A stretch of DNA of 64,000 bases from Mucilaginibacter arboris (GTDB lineage Bacteria > Bacteroidota > Bacteroidia > Sphingobacteriales > Sphingobacteriaceae). Position 1 is the stretch's first letter; the number at the start of each line of letters is the position of its first letter. The DNA is taken from positions 1-64,000 of the forward strand of contig NZ_WPIK01000017.1 in the NCBI RefSeq assembly GCF_009754915.1. The letters run 5' to 3'. The notes under the pieces are model-generated. The model saw only the letters and a list, made by a program, of their open reading frames with translations, did no database searches and was not told where the DNA came from. Below are positions 62,056-64,000 of this stretch, piece by piece. The position numbers were made by a program, and so were the translations under genes.

Positions 62056-62143
62056 ATGCTTCTTTTAACCCTATAATTCATGGTTATACTTTATTTAAGA
62101 TAAATTATAGAATGTCCAATTTTTTAGGTGATAAAAGAAGCAT
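62056..62143. repeat. Paired palindromic repeat, subfamily B
   Basis: 88 bp, both cores exact; left arm ACCCTATAATTCATGG and right arm TTTTTTAGGTGAT resemble the copy at 50522. In the gap between two glycosidase genes. Confidence 0.9.
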
Positions 62144-62174
62144 CAATAATAAACGCATTCGTAACCTTTGAATA

Positions 62175-64000
62175 TTACTCCTCTTCTACTTGTGGCCTAA
62201 GGTTAGTTGTTGTTGAATGAATAATTAATACTTTTGGTTTAAGTCCTTTTGCGGTTGCCGTTAGCGTAATATCTCCGCTTCCGCCGGTTGATTGCACGAT
62301 AATTTGTGCTAATCCGCTAAATAGTTTTCGCTTCCAGGAAGGCGCGGGTGTAATAATCTGTATCAACCCGGGATTGCTGTTGATATTATCCCAGCTTTGC
62401 TGCTTGATTAAAGGCGCAGCAACGATGGTTAGGGTATTGTTACCAGGTTTTACAAGCGATTTATCTAAAGTAAATGTATTTCCTTTTTTGCTTTCGGGGA
62501 TATTTTCAGCGATCTGCTTACCATTAATATACAAAGTTTGCGCTTTGCCGATGCTGCGGTAAAAGAAGGTGATTTTAGCCTGATCGATATTTTCCGGCAA
62601 TTCAAAACTTCCGCGATAAACCAACGCTTTTACAGCAGTGCCAAACGCTTTATCTCTTTCTTTTTGAAAAGCTGGCTCAAAATCTGTTTCCGGATAAGTA
62701 TTGATTGTTGCAGAATTGATTTTCATATCTGCAATACTTTTTTCCCGTAAATTATCAACGTTTACCGTACGAATAGTTTCCAGAAACTGTTCTGCTTCAT
62801 GACTGGTCGGATCGCCATTACCAACACCAATAATTTTTCCCGGGCCTTTTATGCTGAACTCTATTTCATCATTGGCTGTGGGAACATGCAATCCGTTTTT
62901 ATCTTTTACATCTACCGTAATCATCGCTATATCTTCCTGATCCGCATTGATACTTTGCTGATTCGATCGAAGATCAACCGCAACCGCTTCGCCTGTCGTT
63001 TTTACTTTATCGGTGATGCTTTTTTTACCACCTTTAAATCCAACTGCTTCCAGTTCGCCGGGCGCATAATTTACGCTCCATTCCAGATGTCCGTTTAACG
63101 GCATACGCTGTTTGCCCAGACTTTTTTTATTCAGGAAAAGTTCCACTTCATCACAATTGCTGTAAGCCCAAACCGCTATGACCTGGCCATTTTTACCTTC
63201 CCAATTCCAGTGTGGCAGGATATGTAAGGTTGGCTGATTCGTCCACCATGAACGCAAATAATAAACGTTGTCTTTCGGAAAACCGCATTGATCCAGCATC
63301 CCAAAATAAGATCCGGTAGATGGCCATTGAAAAGGTGTTGGCTCTCCGCGATAATCAAAACCAGTCCAGATAAACATGCCGGCTAAATACGGGCGTTCTG
63401 CATAATGTTTCCAGCCTTCTTCAATACTAACAAAATCCTGGTTCGGCCTTTTGTCATAAGCGGCTATTTGTTGTTTGGCCCGATCCGTAAAATATACTCC
63501 TCGCGAAGCATGCGTGGAACCTTCTTCCGTTCCCCAGCCACGCTGAGCAGGAAATTTTTTATGCTGATCGTCCGTATTTCCATGCGTAATGTAATTGTAG
63601 CCCATCACATCAATCACGGTAGAAATTCCGTTTCCCCAGCCACCGCTTATGGCTGCGGTAACAAAACGGGTAGAATCCATACTTTTTACATCACGCTGCA
63701 TGGTTTCGGCGATGCGTGCGCCGGTTATGCTGCCTTCTACATTCCATTCTTCGTTACCAATAGACCAGCTGATTACGCTCGGATGATTCCGATCGCGCAT
63801 AATCAAACGCTGCACATCATTCAAATGCGTGCTCGTCGTTCCCATCAAACGGTTTTCATCGATCACCAACATTCCTAAACGGTCGCAGGCATCAAGCAAC
63901 TCTGGTGTTGGCGGATTATGTGAGCAGCGATAAGCATTCGCGCCCATTGCTTTCAATGTTTTTATCCGGAAATCCTGCAAAGCATCAGGCATGGCCACAC
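62175..64000 (-). CDS. GH2 glycosidase with DUF4982, cut at the window end
   Basis: At least 607 residues; the 5' end is outside the window. GH2 barrel: MGANAYRCSHNPPTPELLDACD, acid/base Glu in SWSIGNEEW, nucleophile Glu in GWGTEEGS, then WTGFDYRGEPTPFQWP. A DUF4982-type domain (VWAYSNCDEVELFLNKKSLG) and C-terminal beta domains follow. Likely beta-galactosidase or beta-glucuronidase of the same locus. Exact sugar unclear. Confidence 0.9.
   Translation of the reverse strand, partial: VAMPDALQDFRIKTLKAMGANAYRCSHNPPTPELLDACDRLGMLVIDENRLMGTTSTHLNDVQRLIMRDRNHPSVISWSIGNEEWNVEGSITGARIAETMQRDVKSMDSTRFVTAAISGGWGNGISTVIDVMGYNYITHGNTDDQHKKFPAQRGWGTEEGSTHASRGVYFTDRAKQQIAAYDKRPNQDFVSIEEGWKHYAERPYLAGMFIWTGFDYRGEPTPFQWPSTGSYFGMLDQCGFPKDNVYYLRSWWTNQPTLHILPHWNWEGKNGQVIAVWAYSNCDEVELFLNKKSLGKQRMPLNGHLEWSVNYAPGELEAVGFKGGKKSITDKVKTTGEAVAVDLRSNQQSINADQEDIAMITVDVKDKNGLHVPTANDEIEFSIKGPGKIIGVGNGDPTSHEAEQFLETIRTVNVDNLREKSIADMKINSATINTYPETDFEPAFQKERDKAFGTAVKALVYRGSFELPENIDQAKITFFYRSIGKAQTLYINGKQIAENIPESKKGNTFTLDKSLVKPGNNTLTIVAAPLIKQQSWDNINSNPGLIQIITPAPSWKRKLFSGLAQIIVQSTGGSGDITLTATAKGLKPKVLIIHSTTTNLRPQVEEE

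Noticed and set aside
4148-62143. Repeat family as a CRISPR array
   Set aside because: Copies are kilobases apart, irregular, in both orientations and partly inside genes; no cas gene is present.

Overview
The window comes from a Bacteroidota chromosome, most likely Sphingobacteriaceae (Mucilaginibacter- or Pedobacter-like). Evidence: a SusC/SusD pair, a LytTR/His_kinase pair, RlmF, many Cys-Lys-Lys lipoprotein signals, A-rich rather than Shine-Dalgarno leaders, and a moderately AT-rich composition. Genus placement is inference.

Layout. 3-4039 (minus): compact kaiC-kaiB-kaiB-PAS histidine kinase operon. 4276-4728: stress-type four-helix protein. 4795-7275: GH95 fucosidase. 7485-16344: LPS/surface glycan block with a GT4-like transferase, an SDR, bifunctional HldE, a GT2, a GT9 heptosyltransferase, a PEBP protein, a two-domain glycosyltransferase and a JmjC-like cupin. 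16577-19820: M3 peptidase and a frameshifted DUF1338 (HglS-like) gene. 20073-30810: GAF/PAS histidine kinase, membrane-anchored GH25 lysozyme, SDR, lipoprotein intradiol dioxygenase, pirin-like protein, LytTR two-component pair, lone receiver protein and two cold-shock proteins. 30969-39097: Hsp20, RlmF, DacB-like carboxypeptidase with an L-Ala-D/L-Glu epimerase, small membrane proteins, GNAT, Tat-exported SDR and a BLUF photoreceptor. 39139-40233: PAS histidine kinase. 40942-64000 (all minus): a polysaccharide utilization locus that fits fucogalactoxyloglucan, with GH74, GH31, GH2, GH51-like, surface glycan-binding lipoprotein, SusD, SusC, GH3, a GH95-like enzyme and a GH2 cut by the window end. 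No HTCS or other locus-specific regulator is visible inside the window.

The signal that genes do not explain is a dense dispersed repeat. The 12-mer ATGCTTCTTTTA (or its complement) occurs 39 times exactly, with about 0.01 expected by chance, plus several one-mismatch copies and a sister core ATRCTGTTTTTA. After the core come about 5-6 variable bases and then an A/T tract close to TAAAAATT. Cores occur as inverted pairs 43-97 bp long, mostly in intergenic gaps, and as solo arms. Five exact cores lie inside genes, several of them at domain junctions or in signal peptides. The layout (fixed core, variable spacer, A/T tract, balanced strands, intergenic bias with some coding copies) resembles both a MITE/REP family and an uptake-sequence-like motif. 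Neither has been shown here. This is the main candidate for something undescribed.

No tRNA, rRNA, CRISPR array, transposase or integrase was seen. Positions come from reading the sequence. Family names come from recalled motifs, not from searches.
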